From Candidatus Nomurabacteria bacterium (GTDB lineage: Bacteria > Patescibacteriota > Minisyncoccia > Phycocordibacterales > UBA9973), in NCBI GenBank assembly GCA_009695015.1, contig SIBT01000004.1, positions 1-27,545 of the forward strand: a stretch of DNA of 27,545 nt. Reading direction: 5' to 3'. A program made the position numbers and the translations under genes. Positions within the stretch are counted from its first letter, which is position 1. Every line of letters starts with the position of its first letter. Below are positions 7,464 to 13,897 of this stretch, in pieces. The notes beneath the pieces are model-generated. The model saw nothing but the letters and a program-made list of their open reading frames with translations. It ran no database searches and was not told the DNA's origin.

Positions 7464-8372
7464 CTGATGTACTGAGCAAAAATGCGCGCTGCGACCGTTT
7501 ATTACTTTTCTTTTTATTGTGCCTTTACACTTAGATTTTCTGCATTTTTCTCCTGTCCGTCTGTATGCTTCATGGTGTAGTTGGAATTTACCCGGTAGCC
7601 CGTGAATATTGCGATAGTCAGACATCGAATCTCCGCCGAAATCTATGCCTTTCGCTAGTGTTTCTTTGATTGCTTCTAGTATTAACTTTAATTCAATATC
7701 TTTAATGTTTCGCACTTTTCTCTCTGGATGTATTCCAGCTCGCCAGAGAATTTCATCGGAATAAATATTGCCAATACCGGCAATAATACTTTGATCCATC
7801 AGAACGGTTTTAATTTTTCCATTTACTTTTTTATTTAGGCATTCTTTTAATTTTTCTGAATCAAAATCTTTTTCTAATGGCTCCGGCCCGATGTTATTCA
7901 GGTGTTTTGTATCGTGAGCTGTGATGGTATCCAATAATGTAATTTTTCCAAATTTACGCGCGTCAGAAAATGCGAGGTGTGTTTTGTTTGAGAAAGTGAA
8001 AATAACATGCACAAATCTATTGTATGGATCATGCAGGGGGCCGGGTTCTGTTGGAATCCAAACATAATCTTTTTTAGGTGAGGTGAATTTATACTTCCCA
8101 TACAACAAATGCCCGGTCATTTTTAAATGAACAAGAATTGTTTTTCTATCCGACAGATTTATCAATATATTTTTTGCTCGTCGTTCTACTGACAAGACTT
8201 TTTTATTTAGAATTTCTTTTTTGAAAATTTTAAAATATGCAGGGTTTGCGATAGCACCACTTTGGCGTTTGTCTTTTGTGGATAAATCCGTCCACACGTC
8301 TTTTATCGTGAGATCAACGATTACGTTTCGTAAGCCTCTAGTTGTCGTTTCAACTTCTGGAAGTTCTGGCAT
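7458..8372 (-). CDS. mutM: Formamidopyrimidine-DNA glycosylase
   Basis: This bifunctional base-excision-repair glycosylase and AP lyase removes oxidised purines such as 8-oxoguanine. The mature N-terminus PELPEVETTTRGL supplies the catalytic Pro and Glu, and LVHLKMTGHL supplies the conserved lysine. A helix-two-turn-helix region (IIAGIGNIYSDEILW) and a C-terminal zinc finger follow. The finger is unusual: its ligands read C-x4-C-x16-C-x2-H (KCRKSKCKG...HFCSVHQK) rather than C-x2-C-x16-C-x2-C, although the DNA-contacting NGRSAHF is kept. With 304 residues it is slightly long for the family. It lies 26 bases after ruvA on the same strand, so the two may form an operon; a TATATA box six bases before ATG 8372 could also give it its own leaderless transcript. 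Confidence 0.97.
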   Translation of the reverse strand: MPELPEVETTTRGLRNVIVDLTIKDVWTDLSTKDKRQSGAIANPAYFKIFKKEILNKKVLSVERRAKNILINLSDRKTILVHLKMTGHLLYGKYKFTSPKKDYVWIPTEPGPLHDPYNRFVHVIFTFSNKTHLAFSDARKFGKITLLDTITAHDTKHLNNIGPEPLEKDFDSEKLKECLNKKVNGKIKTVLMDQSIIAGIGNIYSDEILWRAGIHPERKVRNIKDIELKLILEAIKETLAKGIDFGGDSMSDYRNIHGLPGKFQLHHEAYRRTGEKCRKSKCKGTIKRKVINGRSAHFCSVHQK

Positions 8373-8398
8373 ATCAAATATATATACGAATTAACAAA

Positions 8399-8977
8399 TC
8401 ATTTCATTGCAAGTATCTTCAGTGCTTCACGGATTTTTGCAGTTGTGTTTAAGTCAACAGAGACTTTTTTTAATGTTTCACGTGCTTCGCTTTGAGAATA
8501 ACCCAGAGATTTGAGTGCTTCTAATACATCCAGCTCACCTTGCAGGGAACTACCAGTCTTTGCTTCCCCCATCTTGTCTCGTAATTCGATAACTATTTTT
8601 TCCGCAGTTTTTTTACCAATGCCGGAGATTTTGGTCAGATAGGAGATATCGCTAGTGCTTATGGCTTTTTTCAAAGTTTCTATCGAAGCAATACCGAGGA
8701 TTCCAAGCGCGCCCTTAGGTCCAATACCAGAAACATTGATCAGCATTTCAAAAAATTCTAATTCTTGTCTATCTAGAAATCCATATAAATCCAAAATGTC
8801 TTCGCGAACATGCGTGTGAATCCAGAGCATTATTTCTGTACCTCCGCCAGCTGGTGGATTTTTCACCCTAGATAGGGCATCTGGGGATACGCTTATTTTA
8901 TAACCGACTCCATTTGTTTCTACTATTAAGTATTTTTCTGTTTTTAATATTATTTTACCTTTGATGCTTCCAATCAT
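8399..8977 (-). CDS. ruvA: Holliday junction branch-migration protein RuvA
   Basis: RuvA tetramers clamp four-way junctions and load the RuvB motor. The N-terminal OB fold begins MIGSIKGKIILKTEKYLIVETNGVGYKI. Two helix-hairpin-helix motifs follow (INVSGIGPKGALGIL and ISGIGKKTAEKIVIEL), then the C-terminal RuvB-binding domain (VLEALKSLGYSQSEARETL). The 192-residue length is normal. A KNPPAGGGT stretch in the OB fold replaces what is normally a short charged turn and is encoded by a palindrome. The start at 8977 is supported by an extended -10 box exactly six bases upstream. No ruvB or ruvC is in the window. Confidence 0.97.
   Translation of the reverse strand: MIGSIKGKIILKTEKYLIVETNGVGYKISVSPDALSRVKNPPAGGGTEIMLWIHTHVREDILDLYGFLDRQELEFFEMLINVSGIGPKGALGILGIASIETLKKAISTSDISYLTKISGIGKKTAEKIVIELRDKMGEAKTGSSLQGELDVLEALKSLGYSQSEARETLKKVSVDLNTTAKIREALKILAMK
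8843..8858. repeat. Short palindrome in the ruvA coding region
   Basis: TCCGCCAGCTGGTGGA is a 16-base palindrome with one G-T wobble. It encodes the PPAGG part of an atypical KNPPAGGGT loop between the OB-fold strands of RuvA. It is G+C-rich in an AT-rich gene. Confidence 0.45.
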
Positions 8978-8983
8978 AAGTTA

Positions 8984-8992
8984 ATGATATCA
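8984..8992 (-). promoter_or_regulatory. Extended -10 box of ruvA, leaderless start
   Basis: On the minus strand the order is TGATATCAT, then TAACTT, then ATG (8977). The extended -10 therefore ends six bases before the start codon and no Shine-Dalgarno site is present. An overlapping TATGAT lies a few bases upstream. Confidence 0.55.
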
Positions 8993-9014
8993 TAGCAATA
9001 GGAATAATTAATTA

Positions 9015-9043
9015 TTGACAATAATATGCATCAAGGTTAAACT
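9015..9043 (+). promoter_or_regulatory. Promoter of the pyruvate kinase gene
   Basis: A perfect TTGACA (9015-9020) is followed after 17 bases by TAAACT (9038-9043). This leaves a leader of roughly 60 bases before ATG 9109. A second possible -10 (TATAAT at 9079-9084) would give a shorter leader. Confidence 0.6.
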
Positions 9044-9108
9044 TTTTAAGTAGTAAATTTTAAAGTTCTTTTAAAAAGTATAATTTTGCCCTAAGGAGGG
9101 GCACAGCG

Positions 9109-10137
9109 ATGAGAAAAACAAATATCATTGTGACTCTTGGGCCGGCGTCGTACGACCCAGAGGTTGTTCGAGGGATGATTTCAGCTGGGGCCGATGTGTT
9201 CCGTTTGAATTTATCCCATGTGAATTCATCCGATGACTATCCCTTCCTAGTGGGGGTGGTTAAAATGGTTCGCCGGATTGCTGGCGAACAAGGGAAGACA
9301 ATTGAAATTATGGTGGATTGTCCGGGGCATAAATTCCGCCTAGGGCATTTCGTAGCTCGAAAGGTTCGCCTCGGTGGCTTGCTCGAGCTGACAGTAAATC
9401 AGATGCCTCAAAATGGAGAGATTTCGTTTCCCTATCCTAATTTCATGTCTTTGCTAGAGCAGGGACAAGAAGTTGTGATCGGGGACGGTGTTCCTCGGTT
9501 TGAGGTGGTTCGGATTGCATCACAAGAATCACCAAATGTGCTCTGTAAAGTGACTCTGCCTGGGCTACTCGAGCCTCGCAAGGGGTTCACTGTTCTTGGT
9601 TTCAAAATCGCGAACCTCCTACTTCCGCATTTGACCGAGGCGGACAAACGTGGGCTTGAGTTCGCCATAGAAGTGAAAGCTGAACAGGTTGTCATGTCTT
9701 ATGGCACCACCGTAGTTCAACTGAATGCATTCAATGTGCATTATAGTGAGCTCGGGGTTATGGGCAAAGTACTTTTCAAGTATGAACTTGGTGAGGCGTG
9801 GAGCGACATCGATGACATCGTCAATGCTAGCGACGGGGGTTTCGTTGGGCAGGGAGATCTTGGTCTTTCTGTACCATCGGAATATGTACCTCACGAAGCC
9901 ATGCGGGTCATTAGTGCTTACATCGCCAAAGGTAAGCCATGCATCGTTGGGACGCAACTCTTGGCGAGCATGAAGAATCACCTTTTCTCCACACACGGGG
10001 AAAGTGCCGGGATTTATCTTTATGTTTTGAAAGGTGCTACTGGCTTGATGGTCAGTGACGAAACTTCGGTGGGTGCACATCCCATCGAAGTTGTGAAGAC
10101 ATTGGACCTCCTCATCCGGGCGGCCGAGGTTCAATAG
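9109..10137 (+). CDS. pyk: Pyruvate kinase, short form without the C-terminal domain
   Basis: Pyruvate kinase transfers phosphate from phosphoenolpyruvate to ADP, the last ATP-yielding step of glycolysis. Family landmarks are present in order: KTNIIVTLGPAS, GADVFRLNLSH, a B-domain with VDCPGHKFRLG and VVIGDGVPRF, LEPRKGF, LPHLTEADKRGLEFAI, a catalytic-strand FKYE (Lys and Glu kept), ASDGGFVGQGDLGLSVP, GTQLLASM, and SDETSVGAHPIEVVKT. Several sites are divergent (GQGDLG for ARGDLG, SYGTT for SFVR, SDETS for SGETA). The roughly 120-residue C-terminal domain that carries allosteric sites in longer enzymes is absent; 342 residues compares with about 470. AAGGAGGGG, a strong Shine-Dalgarno site, lies nine or so bases before the ATG, unlike most neighbours. 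The gene is visibly richer in G+C (27 of 60 bases in the line at 9181, against 15 of 60 in uvrC at 5641). Transfer or high-expression codon choice could explain this. Confidence 0.88.
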   Translation: MRKTNIIVTLGPASYDPEVVRGMISAGADVFRLNLSHVNSSDDYPFLVGVVKMVRRIAGEQGKTIEIMVDCPGHKFRLGHFVARKVRLGGLLELTVNQMPQNGEISFPYPNFMSLLEQGQEVVIGDGVPRFEVVRIASQESPNVLCKVTLPGLLEPRKGFTVLGFKIANLLLPHLTEADKRGLEFAIEVKAEQVVMSYGTTVVQLNAFNVHYSELGVMGKVLFKYELGEAWSDIDDIVNASDGGFVGQGDLGLSVPSEYVPHEAMRVISAYIAKGKPCIVGTQLLASMKNHLFSTHGESAGIYLYVLKGATGLMVSDETSVGAHPIEVVKTLDLLIRAAEVQ

Positions 10138-10158
10138 GACAATGACGTCCAACGCTAT

Positions 10159-10219
10159 GGAGGGTGGCGATTCACCCTCCAACAATCCCCAAGTCTTCGT
10201 GCTTGGGTGTTTTTTTTTG
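10159..10219 (+). terminator. Tandem hairpins and intrinsic terminator after pyk
   Basis: A first hairpin has stem GGAGGGTG (10159-10166) with CACCCTCC (10173-10180). A second has CCCAAG (10188-10193) with CTTGGG (10202-10207), followed by TGTTTTTTTTT. The second is a standard Rho-independent terminator; the first may protect the 3' end. Confidence 0.85.
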
Positions 10220-10258
10220 TTTAGATAAAGAAAATTTGATTTATTTTAAATTTTAAGA

Positions 10259-10264
10259 TAGTAT
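10259..10264 (+). promoter_or_regulatory. -10 box of rpsT, leaderless start
   Basis: TAGTAT ends exactly six bases (CTATTT) before ATG 10271, with no Shine-Dalgarno site. The spacing is the same as at the 21007 and 20961 starts. Confidence 0.5.
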
Positions 10265-10270
10265 CTATTT

Positions 10271-10522
10271 ATGCCAATTACACAATCAGCTAAAAAAGCA
10301 ATCAGGGGATCTTTGCGCAAGAAGGCTTTTAATGACAGTCGCAAGCGTGCTATGAAAGAGATTATCAAGAAAATTGAGAAGATTTCCAAGACAGACAAGA
10401 AAGAAGCTGCTAAAATGCTCTCAAGCGCTTTTGCTATAATAGACAAAGCGGCTCAAAAGAATGTCATTAAAAAGAACAACGCTGCTCGTAAGAAATCTCG
10501 CTTATCAAGATTAGTAAAGTAA
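10271..10522 (+). CDS. rpsT: 30S ribosomal protein S20
   Basis: S20 binds 16S rRNA early in small-subunit assembly. The 83-residue protein is lysine-rich and helical, with the family pattern MPITQSAKKAIR, then an R-K-x-x-N-D-S-R-K-R-A segment, an alanine-rich helix (LSSAFAIIDKAAQKNVI) and the terminal KKNNAARKKSRLSRLV. A leaderless -10 box lies directly upstream. The glutaredoxin-like gene follows after 20 bases and both share the downstream terminator. Confidence 0.96.
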   Translation: MPITQSAKKAIRGSLRKKAFNDSRKRAMKEIIKKIEKISKTDKKEAAKMLSSAFAIIDKAAQKNVIKKNNAARKKSRLSRLVK

Positions 10523-10542
10523 GATTTTTTATTTTTTAAATT

Positions 10543-10818
10543 ATGTCGCATTTATTAGAATTTTATGGAACTGAATGTCCACATTGCATAGATATGCATG
10601 TGCTTGTAGAACGTTTAGAAAAAGAAGAGGGGATCAAGATTGAGAGCTTGGAAGTCTGGCATAATAAAGAAAATGAAAAGCGATTACTAGAATTAGATAA
10701 AGAATTTTGCGGTGGTGTGCCTTTCTTTTATAACACTCAAACTAACAAATGGATCTGCGGAGAAGAGAGTTATGATATATTAAAAAAATGGGCCAAGGGA
10801 GAAGAGTTTAATCAATAA
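10543..10818 (+). CDS. Glutaredoxin/thioredoxin-like protein with CPHC
   Basis: This 91-residue thioredoxin-fold protein starts with a beta strand LLEFYGTECPHC, giving a CPHC redox motif at about residues 13-16, like DsbA or some glutaredoxins. A helix, a second strand (IKIESLEVW), the GGVPFF cis-proline loop and a closing helix follow. No signal peptide is visible, so it should act in the cytoplasm as a thiol-disulphide carrier or reductase; the substrate is unknown. Two further cysteines (FCGG and WICGEE) lie near the cis-proline loop. It follows rpsT by 20 bases and is probably co-transcribed with it. Confidence 0.8.
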   Translation: MSHLLEFYGTECPHCIDMHVLVERLEKEEGIKIESLEVWHNKENEKRLLELDKEFCGGVPFFYNTQTNKWICGEESYDILKKWAKGEEFNQ

Positions 10819-10827
10819 ACAACCCAA

Positions 10828-10869
10828 ACAAAAAACCACCCCAACATGAAGTCAGAGGTGGTTTTTTGT
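10828..10869. terminator. Bidirectional terminator between the glutaredoxin-like gene and csp
   Basis: A perfect 13-bp inverted repeat, ACAAAAAACCACC (10828-10840) with GGTGGTTTTTTGT (10857-10869), gives a G+C stem flanked by A and T runs. It can end transcription from both convergent genes. Confidence 0.88.
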
Positions 10870-10881
10870 TAGAAAGAAAGT

Positions 10882-11079
10882 TTACGCGCGTTGTACGTTC
10901 GTAGCATTCAATCCTTTTGGAGATTCCTCTGTCTCGAAAGAAACAGCATCACCTTCCTTTAGCTCGTCAAAAGTTACGCCAACAAGAGAATTGCTGTGAA
11001 AGAATAAATCCTTCGCAAGTCCTTCTCCGGTAATAAAGCCGAAACCTTTATCAGTGAGTCTTTTTATTGTACCAGTCAT
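10882..11079 (-). CDS. csp: Cold-shock domain protein
   Basis: This 65-residue single-domain protein is a five-stranded OB fold that binds single-stranded RNA or DNA and melts RNA structure. The RNP1-like KGFGFIT and RNP2-like DLFFHSNSL motifs are present, followed by FDELKEGDAVSFETEESPKGLNATNV. The start MTGTIKRLTDKGFGF matches the family. Its promoter lies about 110 bases upstream, so it has a long 5' leader, a feature often linked to temperature control in cspA genes. Confidence 0.96.
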   Translation of the reverse strand: MTGTIKRLTDKGFGFITGEGLAKDLFFHSNSLVGVTFDELKEGDAVSFETEESPKGLNATNVQRA

Positions 11080-11190
11080 TGATTTTTTTAGTTAAATTAT
11101 TAAATACAAAAGTGTGTTCTACGAAATCGACTCTTTTCTCTATCCATTCGGACCAAAGTCCTCAGGATCTGCGACCTACTTTGTCCATAG

Positions 11191-11220
11191 AGCATATCAC
11201 AGAGGGGTATACCTTGTCAA
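11191..11220 (-). promoter_or_regulatory. Promoter of csp with a long 5' leader
   Basis: On the minus strand TTGACA (11215-11220) and TATGCT (11191-11196) are 18 bases apart. The predicted start near 11184 leaves a leader of about 105 bases before the csp ATG at 11079. Most other genes here have almost no leader. Confidence 0.6.
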
Positions 11221-11240
11221 GGTTCTGTGGATTACTGTGT

Positions 11241-11270
11241 TTGACTAAGTTATACAGAATGTAGTATAAT
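11241..11270 (+). promoter_or_regulatory. Promoter of the small ORF and ABC-F region
   Basis: TTGACT (11241-11246) and a perfect TATAAT (11265-11270) are 18 bases apart, facing away from the csp promoter. The predicted start is near 11277, about 40 bases before ATG 11316. Confidence 0.65.
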
Positions 11271-11315
11271 GCTGTGTAATTGATGTTCGTTGTAGTAAAC
11301 AATTAATCGGGATAT

Positions 11316-11549
11316 ATGTCCCAGAAAGGAAGTATGTGCCCAAAAGAAATGCATATCTTAGTCAGTGCATTGGAAAATTCCGGTTTCTTCACAAAGAAAC
11401 GGATTACTGAGATCTGGGAAGATCCAAGTTTTATTGATGATCTCTTCATCCTCATTAGTGATGAGAATGAAGAATATGAAGTCAGTCCGACGGGAAATAA
11501 AACTTACCATCGGCGCCAGAATTACGCTCCACCTTTGCAGGTGGCATGA
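11316..11549 (+). CDS. Small acidic protein upstream of the ABC-F gene, function unknown
   Basis: This is a 77-residue frame with weak purine-rich sequences before both possible starts (GGGA before ATG 11316; AAAGGA before ATG 11334, which would give 71 residues). The central part (MHILVSALENSGFFTKKRITEIWEDPSFIDDLF) reads as ordinary amphipathic helices, while the tail (TYHRRQNYAPPLQVA) looks unstructured. It lies between a strong promoter and paired hairpins that precede the ABC-F gene, so it could be a leader gene whose translation affects the downstream gene. I do not recognise a family. A non-coding leader is also possible. Confidence 0.4.
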   Translation: MSQKGSMCPKEMHILVSALENSGFFTKKRITEIWEDPSFIDDLFILISDENEEYEVSPTGNKTYHRRQNYAPPLQVA

Positions 11550-11556
11550 GCGCCCC

Positions 11557-11604
11557 CACTTGTGTGTGGACGGTGCAGAGAAATGTATCATTCACACACA
11601 AGTG
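11557..11604 (+). promoter_or_regulatory. Upstream hairpin of an attenuator-like pair
   Basis: CACTTGTGTGTG (11557-11568) and CACACACAAGTG (11593-11604) form a perfect 12-bp stem with a 24-base loop, just after the small ORF. Its right arm overlaps the left arm of the terminator hairpin at 11599-11631, so the two cannot form together. Confidence 0.6.
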
Positions 11605-11640
11605 AGTCGTAGGATTTTCCTCGCTCACTTGTTTTATTTT
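11599..11640 (+). terminator. Intrinsic terminator before the ABC-F gene
   Basis: CAAGTGAG (11599-11606) pairs with CTCACTTG (11624-11631). CG and AGGA inside pair with CG and TCCT across a TTT loop, giving about 14 bp with two single-base bulges. TTTTATTTT follows. It lies 60 bases upstream of the ABC-F start. Confidence 0.75.
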
Positions 11641-11700
11641 ATATAAAAAAATTTTCTCTATTTCCTTTCTATTTTTTATTAAATAAGCTAATCTATCTAA

Positions 11701-13221
11701 ATGCAGAAAGAAGTTCAGAATAATCAAAAAACTCAAGAAACGATAGTCAGATTTGATAATATCTCCTTCGAGTGGGGAGTCAATAAACCCATTTTAGACG
11801 GAGTGAGTTTTACTATTCGTCGGGGGATGAAATTTACTTTGATGGGACAAAATGGCGCTGGAAAGAGCACTATTTTTGGTTTGATTGCTGGTTTAAATAT
11901 TCCCGAATCTGGGATTATTAATGTTGTGAAAGGTGTGAGCATTGCGACTTCACGGCAAGTTATTCCAAAAGGCGAGATGAGTCTCACGGTGCGGGAATTT
12001 TTTGAGAACGCCCTTGCCCTTCGAGAGAGGGGTGGAGTGAGGGTGAAAGTTTATGATATCGATCCGAGAATTGATGACGTTTTGGAAGTGGTTAATTTGA
12101 AAGGATATCTAAAAGTTCATGACAGAATCATGAACACTTTTTCTGGCGGGCAACAGGCGCGCCTACTTCTCGCTTCAGCTCTTATTCAAGATCCAGATTT
12201 ACTTCTATTAGATGAGCCGACAAACAATTTAGACAAAGCTGGTATCGCGCACCTAACAAAATTTTTGATTGATTATAAAAAAACAGTTCTTGTTATTTCT
12301 CACGATGCAGAGTTTTTGAATGCTTTCACGCAAGGCGTTTTATATTTAGACTTGTACACAAAAAAGATCGAGCAATATGTCGGCAATTATTTCAATGTGG
12401 TTAAAGACATCACCGCACGAGTAGAAAAAGAAAATATGAAGAATGCCCAGCTACAGAAAGAGATTCAAGCTAAAAAAGATCAAGCAAATGTATTCGCCTA
12501 TAAAGGTGGTAGGCTGCGTCTGGTCGCCAAGCGCATGAGGGAAAAAGCCGAGGAACTAGAAGAAGAGATCGTCGATGTGCGAAAAGAAGATAAATCTATC
12601 CGGCCGTTTAATATTCCTTCCCAGCCGGACTTGATCGGAGAAATTTTACATATTTCTTCTTTCACAACCATGAAAAATGGGAAAATTATAAAACACAAAG
12701 CTGAAATCTCTTTGAATAAAAATAATCATTTGCTTTTGGTAGGGCCGAACGGTATCGGGAAGACGACTCTTTTGGAGAGGCTCGCGAGTGGTCATGCTGA
12801 TGGTGAAAAAGTAAAAGATGGTATACGCATTGGATATTATCGACAAGATTTTTCTACGCTTAATTTTGAAGACACAGTGTATGAATCTTTAGCAAGCGCG
12901 ATGCTAGCGGGTGGAGAAAAACTTGATGAAGAGCGGATGCGTTCTGTCGCCGCAGGATTTTTAATCACCGGAGAATTTATTCGCACCAAAATAGGAGATC
13001 TATCCGAAGGGCAGAAGGGGCTTGTTGCTTTTACGAGATTAGTCTTGCAAAAACCTGGACTCCTCATCTTAGATGAGCCGACGAACCATATAAATTTCCG
13101 CCACTTGCCTATAATAGCGCAAGCACTCGATAAATACGCTGGTGCAATGATCTTAGTATCTCACGTGCCTGAATTTGTTAAACAGATTAGGATTGATGAA
13201 GTACTTGATTTAGAAAAATAG
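11701..13221 (+). CDS. ABC-F family ATPase (translation factor type)
   Basis: ABC-F proteins have two ATPase domains and no membrane part. They act on ribosomes, either freeing stalled ones or giving antibiotic resistance. Domain 1 has Walker A GQNGAGKST, signature FSGGQQARLLLASA and Walker B LLLLDEPTNNLD. A charged linker follows (about residues 235-300, QLQKEIQAKKDQANVF...MREKAEELEEEIVDV). Domain 2 has GPNGIGKTT, LSEGQKGLVAF and LLILDEPTNHINF. The second Walker B region reads NHIN where the family usually has NHLD. Residues LALRERGGVRVK (about 103-116) are an extra loop encoded by a palindromic G+C-rich stretch. A weak -10 box (TAATCT, 11689-11694) ends six bases before the ATG. The last 35 bases overlap the convergent pseudouridine synthase gene. 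Which ABC-F subfamily it belongs to is not clear. Confidence 0.93.
   Translation: MQKEVQNNQKTQETIVRFDNISFEWGVNKPILDGVSFTIRRGMKFTLMGQNGAGKSTIFGLIAGLNIPESGIINVVKGVSIATSRQVIPKGEMSLTVREFFENALALRERGGVRVKVYDIDPRIDDVLEVVNLKGYLKVHDRIMNTFSGGQQARLLLASALIQDPDLLLLDEPTNNLDKAGIAHLTKFLIDYKKTVLVISHDAEFLNAFTQGVLYLDLYTKKIEQYVGNYFNVVKDITARVEKENMKNAQLQKEIQAKKDQANVFAYKGGRLRLVAKRMREKAEELEEEIVDVRKEDKSIRPFNIPSQPDLIGEILHISSFTTMKNGKIIKHKAEISLNKNNHLLLVGPNGIGKTTLLERLASGHADGEKVKDGIRIGYYRQDFSTLNFEDTVYESLASAMLAGGEKLDEERMRSVAAGFLITGEFIRTKIGDLSEGQKGLVAFTRLVLQKPGLLILDEPTNHINFRHLPIIAQALDKYAGAMILVSHVPEFVKQIRIDEVLDLEK
12010..12044 (+). repeat. Probable in-frame palindromic insertion in the ABC-F gene
   Basis: CCCTTGCCCT at 12011-12020 faces AGGGG (12028-12032) and AGGG (12040-12043) around a TCGAGAG loop. 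It is an imperfect G+C-rich palindrome encoding the atypical LALRERGGVRV loop. The sequence type differs from the rest of the gene. Confidence 0.4.
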
Positions 13222-13897
13222 CCAATTCCTCATCTTTTATTTCTCGCATTGCATTAGGTTTTAAATTCCCTAATTTTATATTCATAATTCTCTCGCGTTT
13301 TAAATCGGCGACTTCTTGAAATAATGCGGAACACATACGTCTGATCTGATGTTTCTTGCCTTCAGTAAGAGTCACTCTAAAAGAAAATTCGTTTAAAATT
13401 TTTACTTTGCATTTTTTTGTCATATAACCCTCAATATTTACACCGGACCCCATTTTTTGTTTAAAGCTAGAGCGAAGTTTGTTTAAAGTTCTTACTATGT
13501 ATTCTTTTTCGTGAAAATATTTTGGATTTAAAAGAGCGTCGGTGATGCGTCCATCATTTGTGAGTATCAAAAGTCCATGGGAAGCTTTATCTAATCGTCC
13601 CAGTGGAAAAAGATCTTCTCGCGGAGAATCAGTTTCAATTCCGATCGGTTTGTTGTAAGCAAAATATAAATATTTTTTCGTTTCTGCTCCTTTTATTTCC
13701 ACCACGTCTTTTTCTAAAACTTTACTGCCGAGTATGGCGAGCTTTCCATTAATAAAAACCTTTTTTTCTTTTACCAGCTCATCTGCCCCTCGTCTAGTAG
13801 TGATCTTTTTCAATGCTAGGTATTTATTTATCCGCATTGGATAAAGAGGCGTTATTTTTCTTTCTATTACTTTTTTATTCATAACGTAATGCATCAA
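13187..13897 (-). CDS. RsuA/RluB/RluF-family rRNA pseudouridine synthase
   Basis: The enzyme isomerises uridine to pseudouridine in ribosomal RNA. An S4 RNA-binding domain begins at MRINKYLALKKITTRRGADELV (about residues 21-80). The catalytic domain has FAYNKPIGIETD, GRLDKASHGLLILTNDG with the catalytic Asp, EKEYIVR, and LTEGKKHQIRRMCSAL. The target site cannot be decided, although the sequence looks closer to RluB/RluF than to RsuA. The start is uncertain: ATG codons at 13897, 13882 and 13837 are all in frame, and the S4 domain begins at the last. The first overlaps the macAB remnant. The 3' end overlaps the convergent ABC-F gene by 35 bases. Confidence 0.93.
   Translation of the reverse strand: MMHYVMNKKVIERKITPLYPMRINKYLALKKITTRRGADELVKEKKVFINGKLAILGSKVLEKDVVEIKGAETKKYLYFAYNKPIGIETDSPREDLFPLGRLDKASHGLLILTNDGRITDALLNPKYFHEKEYIVRTLNKLRSSFKQKMGSGVNIEGYMTKKCKVKILNEFSFRVTLTEGKKHQIRRMCSALFQEVADLKRERIMNIKLGNLKPNAMREIKDEELAIFLNQVLHQS

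Noticed and set aside
9619..10185. A 188-codon open frame on the minus strand opposite the pyruvate kinase gene.
   Set aside because: It is antisense to a protein with clear pyruvate kinase motifs, spans its terminator region, and shows no recognisable domain; its openness follows from the gene's higher G+C.
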